Virus record (IMG/VR): IMGVR_UViG_3300040801_001572
Location: 50,655-114,654 of that record
DNA from: a virus
DNA length: 64,000 nucleotides
Reading direction: 5' to 3' (one strand)
Each line of letters starts with the position of its first letter. Position 1 is the stretch's first letter. A model generated the notes under the pieces. That model was not told the origin of the DNA. It ran no database searches and saw only the letters and a program-made list of their open reading frames with translations. The translations under genes and the position numbers were made by a program. This document shows positions 55,596-62,268 of the stretch, piece by piece.

Positions 55596-55891
55596 AAACC
55601 GAAAGAACAATTTGGGTAGCATATATACGTGGTAAAGGATTTCTCACCGGCGGCAAAAAAGATGTCAAACAAGAAGACAATTCTACAGGCCGATCCTACC
55701 GTCGCAAGAAACGAGTTTATACTACCAGTATGGATTTTACCAAAGCCAGGATGTTCAAAGAAAAACATCATGCGGAAGCTGCTGCTCACAACACTGAAGA
55801 TGAGTTAGTGCCAGTTCCAATTAAAATGACTATTGAGCCCGAAGTTCTTACACTGTTGGAGCTCGGAGGATCAGTTGATGAATCAGTTTAA
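55592..55891 (+). CDS. Hypothetical protein, paralogue of the previous gene
   Basis: 99 aa, second copy of the WxAYxxGxGFLT family with a more basic middle (YRRKKRVYTTSM). It overlaps the deoxyribosyltransferase-like gene by 14 nt. Function unknown. Confidence 0.62.
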   Translation: MKTERTIWVAYIRGKGFLTGGKKDVKQEDNSTGRSYRRKKRVYTTSMDFTKARMFKEKHHAEAAAHNTEDELVPVPIKMTIEPEVLTLLELGGSVDESV

Positions 55892-56372
55892 GGCTCCAGA
55901 GAATTACAGTTACTTCATGGACGGCGGAGAACAAGTTCTCTTTCTCGCCGGCACAATTGACATGGGAGACTCTGTAGATTGGCAAGAAGACGTAGCCAAT
56001 CAGTTGAACGATGTTGACGACCTAGTGATTCTTAATCCCAGGCGAGACAACTGGGACAACAGTTGGGAACAAAGCAAAGATCATCCACAATTCAACGAAC
56101 AGGTAACATGGGAGCTAGAAGGACTTCGCCGTTCGGACATTGTGTTTTTTAATTTTCTCCCAAGCTCGAAAAGCCCGATTACCATGATGGAATTAGGATA
56201 TATGCTTGGCTGGAATGACTTTGTCCACAGAGACATTGTTGTATGTTGTCCGAAAGAGTTCTATCGCAAAGGCAACGTCGACATAATCTGTGACATGCAC
56301 TACGTAAAGGTGTATGAAGAATACCAAGAAGCTGTACGTGTTCTTAGAAAGAGAATAACAGGAATATTATAA
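55878..56372 (+). CDS. Nucleoside 2-deoxyribosyltransferase-like protein
   Basis: 164 aa from ATG 55878 with GGAGG upstream. VLFLAGTIDMGDSVDWQED near 20-38, LVILNPRRDNWDNSW near 51-65, and SDIVFFNFLPSSKSPITMME near 91-110 fit the nucleoside 2-deoxyribosyltransferase-like fold, with the catalytic-type E in the last motif. Such enzymes exchange or hydrolyse bases of deoxynucleosides; substrate unknown. It could serve nucleotide salvage or base modification. Confidence 0.8.
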   Translation: MNQFKAPENYSYFMDGGEQVLFLAGTIDMGDSVDWQEDVANQLNDVDDLVILNPRRDNWDNSWEQSKDHPQFNEQVTWELEGLRRSDIVFFNFLPSSKSPITMMELGYMLGWNDFVHRDIVVCCPKEFYRKGNVDIICDMHYVKVYEEYQEAVRVLRKRITGIL

Positions 56373-56374
56373 TG

Positions 56375-56484
56375 TGTAGCTGATCCATTCCGATCAGTAA
56401 GACCACCAGATCTTTCAAATGCTGGAAGGGGAACCTAAGCCTCTCCTCGGGCCTGATTTAATGCGGGGAGACAGATCCGGTAGC
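56375..56484 (+). ncRNA. Structured element upstream of an HNH gene
   Basis: CTGATC/GATCAG hairpin (56380-56397), CCAG/CTGG near 56408-56426, and TCTCC/GGAGA near 56441-56471. No gene and no tRNA shape. It lies between a coding gene and the late promoter of the HNH gene; it might be a relic of an interrupted RNA gene. Confidence 0.35.
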
Positions 56485-56490
56485 TAAATA
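56483..56490 (+). promoter_or_regulatory. Late promoter, 5 nt from the start codon
   Basis: GCTAAATA, then AGTGC, then ATG at 56496. Confidence 0.75.
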
Positions 56491-56495
56491 AGTGC

Positions 56496-57116
56496 ATGTC
56501 ACTTATACCAGACAATCAGTTGTGTGATTCCGGCTGTGGAGAACTTGCAAAGTATTTTAGCGAAGGCACAGGGAGATACCGATGTCGAAAGAGCGCTAAC
56601 AGTTGTCCTGCTAATCGAAAAAAGAATAGTCAGGGCCTTACTAAAGCTCACGCATCTGGTAAAATGAAAATTTTTACAAAAGAGGATCGACATAAAAGTC
56701 ATGTTTCTCACAGAAGAAAGCTGGTTGCATCGAAACCGTTTGAGCAGCTTGGCTATCGACTAAGAAAAAAGATTGTATTAGAAGATCAGGATTATAGGTG
56801 TTTGCATTGTGGCATTAGCGAATGGCAAGGTATACGTATAACGTTAGAGCTTGACCATATCGACGGTAATCGTTATAATGACAAACGTGAGAATTTGCGC
56901 TGTCTTTGTCCAAACTGTCACAGCATCACTGACACATGGAAAGTCGGTAGTGTTAAGAAAACAGGCAAGCGCAAATGTACAGATAAAGAGATTGTGAAAG
57001 CATTTGAAAATGCAGGATCGATCAGCGGAGCACTCAAGGAACTCGATATGAATTGGGGCTCCGGAGAAACTGTTAAGAGAGTTTTGTATCAGCAGGGACT
57101 AATTGACAGTTTGTAA
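56496..57116 (+). CDS. HNH homing endonuclease
   Basis: 206 aa. N-terminal zinc finger (CDSGCGELAKYF...CRKSANSC), a basic linker, and a cysteine-type HNH: CLHCG, LELDHIDGNRYNDKRENLR, CLCPNCHSITDT, closely related to the protein at 51296. A C-terminal helix-turn-helix-like segment (EIVKAFENAGSISGALKELD) follows. It ends 8 nt before tRNA-Leu. Confidence 0.92.
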   Translation: MSLIPDNQLCDSGCGELAKYFSEGTGRYRCRKSANSCPANRKKNSQGLTKAHASGKMKIFTKEDRHKSHVSHRRKLVASKPFEQLGYRLRKKIVLEDQDYRCLHCGISEWQGIRITLELDHIDGNRYNDKRENLRCLCPNCHSITDTWKVGSVKKTGKRKCTDKEIVKAFENAGSISGALKELDMNWGSGETVKRVLYQQGLIDSL

Positions 57117-57124
57117 AATGAATT

Positions 57125-57210
57125 GCGGATGTGGCGAAATTGGTATACGCGCAGTCTTTAGGTGTCTGTTCCTTTATGGAGTGTGGGTTCAAGTCCCTCC
57201 ATCCGCACCA
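57125..57210 (+). tRNA. tRNA-Leu (TAG)
   Basis: Class II with the typical Leu D arm (TGGCGAAATTGGTA). Loop TTTAGGT gives TAG; GCGGATG/CATCCGC acceptor; ACCA. One mismatch in the anticodon stem. Confidence 0.88.
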
Positions 57211-57219
57211 TATCGTTAG

Positions 57220-57305
57220 TTACTACCATCGCATGGTACAGACAGGCTAACAAGCGTTAGCAATAAGGTAACGAGATCGACTAAAAGCTGTGACGTCGAT
57301 CATTC
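57220..57305 (+). promoter_or_regulatory. Structured leader of the 57326 gene
   Basis: Hairpins TACCAT-CGC-ATGGTA (near 57224) inside GTTAG/CTAAC, and GATCGAC/GTCGATC (near 57275-57301). The last ends about 25 nt before the start codon. Possible regulation; no known element recognised. Confidence 0.4.
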
Positions 57306-57325
57306 TTAATAGCAAGGTGTGCAAT

Positions 57326-57685
57326 ATGTTCGCGTGGTTCACGAATCTTTTTCGAAGAGAACAGTGGCGTTTGGTTGCTACAGTGAGTGATCCAGACGAG
57401 TACGCCCATTACACTGTTAATAGAATTGGCGAACGCAAAGACAGAGGTCGGTTTTCATTCTTTTATCACTTGTTTGAAAGTGATCGGGGTAATCGCCGAG
57501 TTGAGATCGCACACACCCTGACTACTGCTTCTCGTAATTATGATGCAACAAAGACAGCTAAGAATTCCGAATTCTATCACACAAAGATCTATCGCTGGGA
57601 ACAAGGCAGATATGATCCGGATATTCCTAGGTACTCCGAAGTACCAGAGGAAGATACTGCTAACGCACTGAAAGGGACATTATGA
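57326..57685 (+). CDS. Hypothetical protein
   Basis: 119 aa from ATG 57326 (AAGGTG upstream). Begins MFAWFTNLFRREQWRLVATV, then a domain rich in Arg/Tyr. The hydrophobic start may touch the membrane. Overlaps the next gene by ATGA. No family recognised. Confidence 0.6.
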   Translation: MFAWFTNLFRREQWRLVATVSDPDEYAHYTVNRIGERKDRGRFSFFYHLFESDRGNRRVEIAHTLTTASRNYDATKTAKNSEFYHTKIYRWEQGRYDPDIPRYSEVPEEDTANALKGTL

Positions 57686-57912
57686 AGTTTGGCGAATACG
57701 TTGCACAACTGCAGGAGTTCTTAGAGAAGAACCCAGATGCAAGTGAATACACCACAGTGTTTTCACGCGACGACGAAGGCAATGGTTTCAACGTAGTTCA
57801 CTATACTGCTACAGTCGGAAACTTCGACGGTGAACGCGACGGTGAGTTCATCAGCGGCGATCGAGACATGGAAGAGTACGAAGTCGAGCCAAATGCAGTT
57901 TGCATCAATTAA
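57682..57912 (+). CDS. Small acidic protein
   Basis: 76 aa, coupled to the previous gene. Acidic, with a FSRDDEGNGFNVVHYTATVG hairpin region. No family recognised. Confidence 0.6.
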   Translation: MKFGEYVAQLQEFLEKNPDASEYTTVFSRDDEGNGFNVVHYTATVGNFDGERDGEFISGDRDMEEYEVEPNAVCIN

Positions 57913-57929
57913 ATGGTAAATAGTTTTAT

Positions 57930-58008
57930 CCGGGTGTAGCTCAGTCTGGTTTAGAGCGCTCGCTTTGGGAGCGAGAGGTCCTCAGTTCGAATCCGAGTAC
58001 CCGGACCA
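57930..58008 (+). tRNA. tRNA-Pro (TGG)
   Basis: CTCGC-TTTGGGA-GCGAG anticodon arm; C1-G72 acceptor CCGGGTG; ACCA. A GTAAATAG late box lies just upstream. The minus-strand HNH gene ends within its 3' half. Confidence 0.9.
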
Positions 58009-58446
58009 ATTCAACTTGTTGCTCTTACGACGATTTTCAGATCTAGTAAGATACTGCAAGTTATCCTGATGATGTAGGCCACCTCTGCTAATTGGTATGA
58101 TGTGGTCTACTTCATAACCCTCCGGACAATTTTCATATATTTCTTGAATTAACGCACGGTCTGCATCGTCCGGCGTCTGTGCTTTTTGACGAGCGTGATA
58201 TCTTTGCCATGCTTCGTTTTGGATAGCACGATTTCGTTTGTGCCATTTTTCATCTTTAGGAACTCGGCTAGCAATTTGGGCACATTTATGCGAACAGTAT
58301 TGGTTAGTTGATTGGTGATACATCTCTTTCTCAACACCACAGACCTTGCAATTGAATTTAGGTTTTTCTCGACCACAGAATTTAACATGCATAGAAAGTC
58401 CTTGCGTGTTTTTGAATTCTTTTTGGCATTTATTACATGTGTGCAT
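57982..58446 (-). CDS. HNH homing endonuclease
   Basis: 154 aa on the minus strand, start chosen at 58446 because a TAAATA box lies exactly 5 nt upstream. N-terminal zinc fingers (CNKCQKEF...HVKFCG; CKVCGVEK...CSHKC) and a C-terminal HNH: YEVDHIIPISRGGLHHQDNL with LTRSENRRKSNKLN. Its 3' end overlaps tRNA-Pro on the opposite strand, the antisense version of the endonuclease-tRNA overlap seen elsewhere. Confidence 0.9.
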   Translation of the reverse strand: MHTCNKCQKEFKNTQGLSMHVKFCGREKPKFNCKVCGVEKEMYHQSTNQYCSHKCAQIASRVPKDEKWHKRNRAIQNEAWQRYHARQKAQTPDDADRALIQEIYENCPEGYEVDHIIPISRGGLHHQDNLQYLTRSENRRKSNKLNWSGYSDSN

Positions 58447-58486
58447 GTGACTATTTACCTCAGCCTGGTAGCGCAGAATAAACTTC

Positions 58487-58516
58487 TTGACCATCACTGT
58501 CCTTTTTTTATATGCT
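58487..58516 (+). promoter_or_regulatory. Sigma70-type promoter
   Basis: TTGACC (58487-58492), 18 nt, TATGCT (58511-58516). The same hexamers are used at 44537. Confidence 0.6.
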
Positions 58517-58519
58517 AGT

Positions 58520-58665
58520 TTTGCGACGGCAAGGTAGCGAGAGCGCTCTAAGTGCAAACAGCTTCGATGTCCTTTATGGATAATGGGCGGGTGCAGGCCG
58601 GGGGGAAAATACCTCTATGCAACAGCATATGTACCGGGGTCCTAAGACCAGTGTCGCCGCACAAA
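58520..58665 (+). ncRNA. Structured RNA / leader upstream of the 58681 gene
   Basis: GCGAC (near 58524) pairs with GTCGC (near 58652); inside are AGCG-AGAG-CGCT (near 58537), ATGC-AACA-GCAT (near 58617) and GGTC-CTAA-GACC (near 58639). It begins at the promoter and ends just before the GGAG site of the next gene, so it may be a separate RNA or a long 5' leader. Confidence 0.5.
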
Positions 58666-58680
58666 TTAACGGAGAGTGCA

Positions 58681-58905
58681 ATGACAACAGAAACAATACA
58701 AAAATATATACCTTATGCACTCTCATTGGAAAAATTGCACAGTCTCCCGACACCTCGGCTCTTAGCATATTACAAGAAGTACCGTTGGGTGCGACATTAC
58801 GGTGTGGAAATCTTAAACGAAAGAGATAAAACTGTTAATCAGCTTGCAAACGAGTACATGGACGCAATCAAAGAGATACTAGACAGCCGTGAGCATGTTG
58901 CCTGA
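58681..58905 (+). CDS. Hypothetical protein
   Basis: 74 aa from ATG 58681 after GGAG. Basic and helical (LAYYKKYRWVRHYGVEIL). First of a run of five overlapping small genes. No family recognised. Confidence 0.62.
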   Translation: MTTETIQKYIPYALSLEKLHSLPTPRLLAYYKKYRWVRHYGVEILNERDKTVNQLANEYMDAIKEILDSREHVA

Positions 58906-59146
58906 AGAAACCACACTTCGAAAGCTGCAAGGTCGCTGCTACGACACTGACATCGATGTCGACACAGTGCAGATAGATGATATCTATTCTAGTGACTATC
59001 CAGATTTTTCCGATGCGTTTGTGCTCGAAGCAAAATGGAAAGACGGCACAGCACTCACTGAGGAAGAACTAAGGCAATTCAACGAACTGGAACAAACAAA
59101 GTATCTAATCAGCGAACTGATACACGAGAATGTTCTGTACCTATGA
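58889..59146 (+). CDS. Hypothetical acidic protein
   Basis: 85 aa from a GTG (ATG 58895 also possible), overlapping the previous gene. Acidic (CYDTDIDVDTVQIDDIYSSD). ATGA overlap with the next. No family recognised. Confidence 0.58.
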   Translation: MSMLPEETTLRKLQGRCYDTDIDVDTVQIDDIYSSDYPDFSDAFVLEAKWKDGTALTEEELRQFNELEQTKYLISELIHENVLYL

Positions 59147-59514
59147 AAAATCGCGATCCAGAAAGAATCTTCGATGGACTTTGGTCACACGATGATGTAG
59201 CGGTTGCTCTCCAAAGGCTAATCGACTCGAGGAAAGTAAAGCGAGAAGATCTTGTAGAGTGTCCAGGCGAAGCACACGAACTGGACTGCACTTTTAATCC
59301 AGGCAGCCAAGGACCATACGGTCCGGGATATCATCACTGCGACTATTGTGATGATGCTGGGTGGATCACAGAGGAATGGGAACTCGAAATAAGAGATTGG
59401 GAAGCCGAATGCAAGAGACAGGCCGAGCAAAAGAGAAAGGAAGCTCAGCGTGAACTCGAGCAACTAAAGATTGTTGAGAAACTGAAATCAGGCCCGAGGC
59501 AAATACATGGTTAA
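59143..59514 (+). CDS. Hypothetical protein with a zinc-binding-like motif
   Basis: 123 aa. HHCDYCDDAGW at about 66-76 with earlier Cys/His residues (CPGEAHELDC) suggests zinc binding, like the anti-restriction or chaperone-type CxxC loops. The C-terminus is a charged coiled coil (about 85-118). Function unknown. Confidence 0.6.
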   Translation: MKNRDPERIFDGLWSHDDVAVALQRLIDSRKVKREDLVECPGEAHELDCTFNPGSQGPYGPGYHHCDYCDDAGWITEEWELEIRDWEAECKRQAEQKRKEAQRELEQLKIVEKLKSGPRQIHG

Positions 59515-59746
59515 GGTAAAGATAATAAATTCTTGCGAGCACACCGGTGTAAAGGCAGGTGAAGTATACGAGGCCAAGCGATACCATTTAGACCCCGGCA
59601 AGTATATACTGGAGCGCAGAATACCAGATGGCCACGATCCAATGTGCACAGAATATGCATACAATGTGGCCCTGTGGATGGGCCCACCAGGGCACAAGAA
59701 GTGGATGCAGATCGTAGACAATACATACGTGGAGCTCGAAGAATGA
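59507..59746 (+). CDS. Hypothetical protein
   Basis: 79 aa, beta-rich, beginning MVKVKIINSCEHTGVKAGEV, which looks like a small barrel domain. Overlaps both neighbours. No family recognised. Confidence 0.58.
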   Translation: MVKVKIINSCEHTGVKAGEVYEAKRYHLDPGKYILERRIPDGHDPMCTEYAYNVALWMGPPGHKKWMQIVDNTYVELEE

Positions 59747-60051
59747 CAATGGACGAAATTGTCAGTGTGCTGGTAGCTCGCTATCGACCTCTTGCAAAGC
59801 AGCTAGGCACTTCAGGACGTGAGCGACTCGAAAACATGCTAGATATTCTAGAAACAAATTCGCATGACTGGCCAGTTGACAAAACACACCGTTGGATAGG
59901 ATTTATACAAGGTGCACTTTGGGTAAGCGATCTAATCGACGTTGACGAAGAAAGAAATTTCACCCGCCCGCTTTTCCATCAGTTTTACCGTAAGCTCGGT
60001 CTTGAAATACCTGACTCTGTCGATGTAATGAACAGTGATCTGAGCCGTTGA
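59743..60051 (+). CDS. Hypothetical protein
   Basis: 102 aa from ATG 59743 (ATGA overlap). Helical (DKTHRWIGFIQGALWVSDLI near 47-66). Similar small proteins are common in T4-like phages, but I cannot name the family. Confidence 0.6.
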   Translation: MTMDEIVSVLVARYRPLAKQLGTSGRERLENMLDILETNSHDWPVDKTHRWIGFIQGALWVSDLIDVDEERNFTRPLFHQFYRKLGLEIPDSVDVMNSDLSR

Positions 60052-60075
60052 CAAACTTTGCAATTTTGCTAAACT
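60048..60075 (+). promoter_or_regulatory. Sigma70-type promoter
   Basis: TTGACA (60048-60053), 16 nt, TAAACT (60070-60075), directly upstream of the structured RNA. Confidence 0.65.
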
Positions 60076-60079
60076 ATTG

Positions 60080-60246
60080 ATGCGGTGAATTGGTTTGCTT
60101 CGCATCTTACGACCTACGCATTCTAACGAGTGTGTTGGCGTTGCAGACTTTTACATCGTGTTGCCTATGTTGGATAGGAACCAGCAGGCTGTTGCAAGGT
60201 CTGTGTGTACCGGTTCGATTCCGGGCAAACCTCTAGGCAACCCAAA
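60080..60246 (+). ncRNA. Structured RNA with a predicted pseudoknot and a T-loop
   Basis: GGTTTGC (60092-60098) pairs with GCAAACC (60225-60231), while TTGCCTA (60161-60167) pairs with TAGGCAA (60234-60240): the two cross. GATGCG/CGCATC closes the first hairpin, and CCGG-TTCGATT-CCGG is a tRNA T arm. CCCA follows the last helix. It may be a rearranged tRNA or the leader RNA of the 60263 gene. Confidence 0.5.
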
Positions 60247-60262
60247 TTCGAGGACAGGAACA

Positions 60263-60454
60263 ATGGAACACAGTGACTTTAAAATTAACGGTATCTTCTA
60301 CACTGCCACAGGCGAATGGTACTGCACTGACATCGGAACAAGAACAGTGATTGCAGTCAAGGTTGTTCCTGGTCAGCGTATCAGTGACGGCGAAGAAGTT
60401 GTGTTCGATGAATTTGACTTCGGTGGTTGTCGCCTTAGTGCGTTTGAGGACTAA
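60263..60454 (+). CDS. Small hypothetical protein
   Basis: 63 aa from ATG 60263 with GAGGACAGG upstream. Beta-rich (FYTATGEWYCTDIGTRTVIA). No family recognised. Confidence 0.62.
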   Translation: MEHSDFKINGIFYTATGEWYCTDIGTRTVIAVKVVPGQRISDGEEVVFDEFDFGGCRLSAFED

Positions 60455-60455
60455 C

Positions 60456-61007
60456 ATGAAATATTTTGCGACTCTGCTTGTTGTTCTAGTTACAGCATGT
60501 TCCGGTCAACCGGGTCCCCAAGCAACAGTATGGCATCCGGACGAAAATGAATCTCTGCTAATGGATGCCAAGCAACGCATTGTAATCAGCACAACACGAA
60601 ACGATCAGCATGTGATCTGCGCAGAACCAGTTCCAGATGTAGTCAGTTCGGTCAATACTGATTTTGGGTTTGATGCAAACATCGGCCCAGCACTGAGCAG
60701 AGCCGGTGCCGCAGATATTGGCCGAACTGCTGACGAGACTGTGACCAATCTAGGCAAGCGAACACAGAGCGTACAACTGTTACGAGATGGCCTGTATCGT
60801 GCATGTGAGGCATACGTCAACGGACTGCTCGACGAAGAAGATTATCGCCGTATTTTGGTGAATTACGACGAGATTCTTGTAGCCCTAACAGCTATTGACG
60901 CACTGGGAAATCACACGGGCAGCAACGACGCTGTGATAGCAATTGAGGAACTAGTGAAGACCTACTTCTGCTTGCACAACGATTTAGAAATTTGTACACC
61001 GGAGTAA
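60456..61007 (+). CDS. Lipoprotein
   Basis: 183 aa. MKYFATLLVVLVTACSG is a clear lipoprotein signal with lipobox VTAC. The mature part has an IVISTTRNDQHVICAEPVPD segment and helical C-terminal half, a type of lipoprotein seen in phages and bacteria without a known role. Probably anchored in the outer or inner membrane of the infected cell. Confidence 0.75.
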   Translation: MKYFATLLVVLVTACSGQPGPQATVWHPDENESLLMDAKQRIVISTTRNDQHVICAEPVPDVVSSVNTDFGFDANIGPALSRAGAADIGRTADETVTNLGKRTQSVQLLRDGLYRACEAYVNGLLDEEDYRRILVNYDEILVALTAIDALGNHTGSNDAVIAIEELVKTYFCLHNDLEICTPE

Positions 61008-61009
61008 CT

Positions 61010-61486
61010 GTGTCAGAATACACATTTTTCTACCCCATGCTTGGCAAGTGTGAATTGCTATCAGTGTGGCACAAAGGTAAGCGTGGTCAGAAACCGATTC
61101 GCTATCTATTTAAATATGTCGAACCAACAAACACAGAATTTCATCAGCCGGGTGATTTGTTTTTGTTTTACTTCGATTTCGATCCATATGGCCTAGGCGA
61201 CTTTGCAGGTATGCCAGGTATGTCGATGGCGCAGATACAAACTATCGACATTACTGGAATGCTAAGTGATGGTGCACGATTCGTGACGCCTGAGCACATT
61301 AGGCAGCGTGGTTATAACTATTACCTGATGGATGTTGCTGCTGATGAGTTGGATATGCAATTTCAGAGTGACTTCCATGGCTGGCTAAGGCACGACCCGA
61401 TGATATTGGGCAGTGATAATTTACATCAAAAGTACAGCACAGCAGGTAAGAAATTCGTACAGGGGCCCAACGGTTTCTGTGTTTAA
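61010..61486 (+). CDS. Hypothetical protein
   Basis: 158 aa from a GTG after GGAG. Aromatic-rich with an FDFDPYGLGDFAGMPGM loop and C-terminal DFHGWLRHDPMILG. No family recognised. Confidence 0.6.
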   Translation: MSEYTFFYPMLGKCELLSVWHKGKRGQKPIRYLFKYVEPTNTEFHQPGDLFLFYFDFDPYGLGDFAGMPGMSMAQIQTIDITGMLSDGARFVTPEHIRQRGYNYYLMDVAADELDMQFQSDFHGWLRHDPMILGSDNLHQKYSTAGKKFVQGPNGFCV

Positions 61487-61491
61487 GTTAC

Positions 61492-61552
61492 GGGCCCATA
61501 GCTCAGTTGGTTAGTTAGTTAATTAGAGGTTAAAGCACCTTACTACGCAAGA
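61492..61552 (+). pseudogene. 5' half of a tRNA-Arg (ACG), truncated
   Basis: GGGCCCA acceptor strand, TAGCTCAGTTGG D arm carrying an expanded GTTA repeat, and the start of an anticodon arm with loop CTACGCA. It stops there and a late promoter and endonuclease gene follow. The 3' half is not found after the endonuclease, where tRNA-Met stands instead. Confidence 0.65.
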
Positions 61553-61560
61553 GATAAATA
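61553..61560 (+). promoter_or_regulatory. Late promoter of the endonuclease gene
   Basis: GATAAATA, 7 nt before ATG 61568 (3 nt before an out-of-frame ATG). Confidence 0.65.
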
Positions 61561-61567
61561 AACATGT

Positions 61568-62200
61568 ATGTTTATTTGTCCATATTGCCAATCTAAAAGA
61601 AAAAGCCAAAACTCACTTACCCAACATCAGATACGATGTAAGAAGAACCCAAATCATATTGAAGTTAAACCTTCTTACGGAATGTCCGGAAAGAAAGGCG
61701 CCAATCAATATACGTATGGTGCAAAAATGTCCGAAGAGACAAAAAGAAAAATATCTAAGGCTAGTTCAAAGCAGACCTGGGATAGAGAACGAAGAAAGAA
61801 ACATTCTAAACGAATGAAGCAAGCAGTCGAGGAAAATCCAAATTCCTATACTAAAAATAATGTAGTTGGCAGGGTCCGTAATATCGAATATAAAGGTAAA
61901 ATACTGAAGGGAACCTGGGAGCTAAGAACTGCCAAGTGGTTAGACTCACAACATGAAGTATGGAACAACGAAGTAAGCCCTCAGGTTTATTTTTGGAACG
62001 ACAGCGAGCATTTATATTATCCTGATTTTTATTTACCGGAACATGATCTTTATATTGAAGTCAAGGGGTATAAAAGAGAGAGGGATGAGGCGAAATGGTC
62101 GCAATTTAACGGGACTCTTGTTATAATTGACAAGAGTCTTATTAATAGGCTCGAAAAATATACGATACTAGAGATTCGCCCCTATAGCTTAGTGGCCTAA
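61568..62200 (+). CDS. PD-(D/E)xK homing endonuclease with zinc finger and NUMOD3
   Basis: 210 aa. N-terminal C2HC finger (CPYCQSKRKSQNSLTQHQIRC), NUMOD3-like MSEETKRKISKASS, and a C-terminal nuclease domain with YYPDFYLPEHDLYIEVKGYK, i.e. PD...ExK. The last nine codons are read into tRNA-Met, ending at a TAA inside it. It is flanked upstream by half of a tRNA-Arg. Confidence 0.88.
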   Translation: MFICPYCQSKRKSQNSLTQHQIRCKKNPNHIEVKPSYGMSGKKGANQYTYGAKMSEETKRKISKASSKQTWDRERRKKHSKRMKQAVEENPNSYTKNNVVGRVRNIEYKGKILKGTWELRTAKWLDSQHEVWNNEVSPQVYFWNDSEHLYYPDFYLPEHDLYIEVKGYKRERDEAKWSQFNGTLVIIDKSLINRLEKYTILEIRPYSLVA

Positions 62201-62254
62201 AGCACTCCGCTCATAACGGATTGATCCTTCGTTCGAATCGAAGTAGGGGCACCA
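62178..62254 (+). tRNA. tRNA-Met (CAT)
   Basis: TCCG-CTCATAA-CGGA anticodon arm; GCCCCTA/TAGGGGC acceptor; ACCA. Overlaps the endonuclease gene by 23 nt. Elongator Met or Ile2. Confidence 0.87.
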
Positions 62255-62268
62255 GACAGTGAAAAATT

